Assembly (NCBI GenBank): GCA_032622095.1
Contig: CP136067.1
Coordinates: 119,215,281-119,279,280 of the forward strand
From: Siphonodentalium dalli
Taxonomy: Eukaryota > Mollusca > Scaphopoda > Gadilida > Siphonodentaliidae
DNA length: 64,000 bases
Direction of reading: 5' to 3'
Shown here: positions 63,683 through 64,000 of the stretch, piece after piece
Layout of the letters: each line of letters opens with the position of its first letter
Position numbering within the stretch: position 1 is the first letter of the stretch
The notes under the pieces: model-generated
Database searches by the model: none
What the model was told of the DNA's origin: nothing
What the model saw: only the letters and a program-made list of their open reading frames with translations
Made by a program: the position numbers and the translations under genes

Positions 63683-64000
63683 TCACATTTTGACAACATG
63701 TTTGAAAATTTGAATTGGAATGTCATCATCTGCAATCAATTGATCGCCCTCAATTTCTGGTAAGTGCCCAAGGAGCACACTTAATTTGGCTTCTCTTGGT
63801 AGCGTTTCGTATTTGCTGTAGGCGTTAATCCCAAGTGCATCCATAATAAAATATTCCATCTCATTTCCAAATGAATACATGGTGTGCAATCAATGAATAT
63901 GTGAGATAAAATGTCGGTCGTGGTAGAACCACAATTCGTACATGATATTTCCCTGTTAATTCCTATTTGGCTTATCAATTTGCCAATCGTCAGATAAATG
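63683..64000 (-). pseudogene. LINE-G: C-terminal end of a LINE ORF2, runs off right edge
   Basis: The minus strand enters at the right edge with KLISQIGINREISCTNCGST and TTDILSHIFIDC, the Cys/His motif (CxxC...H...C) found after RT in many invertebrate LINEs. One frameshift near 63880 leads to NEMEYFIMDALGINAYSKYE, then PEIEGDQLIADDDIPIQIFK to the stop at 63683. The RT would lie beyond 64000. The sequence is unlike LINE-A/B/F and D/E C-termini, so it is a third family. Confidence 0.6.

Overview
The window is animal nuclear DNA, not prokaryotic. It is AT-rich, has no operons, and is built almost entirely from layered mobile elements. The TE set (APE-type LINEs related to Jockey/CR1, a DIRS-like tyrosine-recombinase retroelement, a Ty3/gypsy gag-protease, a Helitron, TTAA-target MITEs and a Polinton-type DNA polymerase relic), together with an HtrL/YibB-like host domain, suggests a marine invertebrate. 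A mollusc or another lophotrochozoan is my best guess; this is inference.

Left part (1-8.6 kb): the decayed 5' half of a Ty3/gypsy element on the minus strand (gag, zinc knuckle, DSGAS protease) runs off the left edge. Next come three copies of an AT-rich repeat, a LINE ORF1 zinc-knuckle relic, an unrecognised basic ORF facing a Polinton-type family B polymerase relic, and a 494-bp TTAA-flanked element. A second copy of that 494-bp element sits inverted at 13.3 kb, inside a LINE.

8.6-17.1 kb: a minus-strand LINE appears in two domain-complementary parts (reverse transcriptase part 8.6-11.2 kb, endonuclease part 16.0-17.0 kb). A plus-strand LINE of another family (12.0-16.0 kb) is inserted directly into the endonuclease part and itself carries the TTAA element.

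18.5-26.8 kb: an apparently non-coding unit of tandem arrays whose ends have the split direct repeat layout A1 ... B1-A2-B2 known from Ngaro/PAT-type retroelements. The same B1-A2-B2 ending recurs at 55.0-56.4 kb, next to a decayed DIRS-like gag/RT/RNase H/recombinase region at 50.2-53.8 kb.

27.5-40.8 kb: LINE-B (minus), tandem arrays, a duplicated host block with a broken HtrL/YibB-like gene, a 2,687-bp Helitron whose exact empty site survives in the other copy of the block, and LINE-E (minus), which has an in-frame 33-bp repeat expansion in its RT.

42.3-50 kb: a foldback-like element of GC-rich tandem arms in opposite orientation, a possible SGNH-like exon, a piggyBac-type MITE with two 69-nt palindromes, then the second copy of the host block with an intact 305-codon HtrL/YibB-like ORF (the best host gene here).

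56.5-64 kb: palindromic repeats, a near-intact LINE (58.8-62.4 kb, one in-frame stop) and the 3' end of another LINE at the right edge. LINE-A/C, B and F share an N-terminal PGP (2A-like) motif and/or a 3' AAGTT/AACTT hairpin, so they are one family. D and E form a second family.
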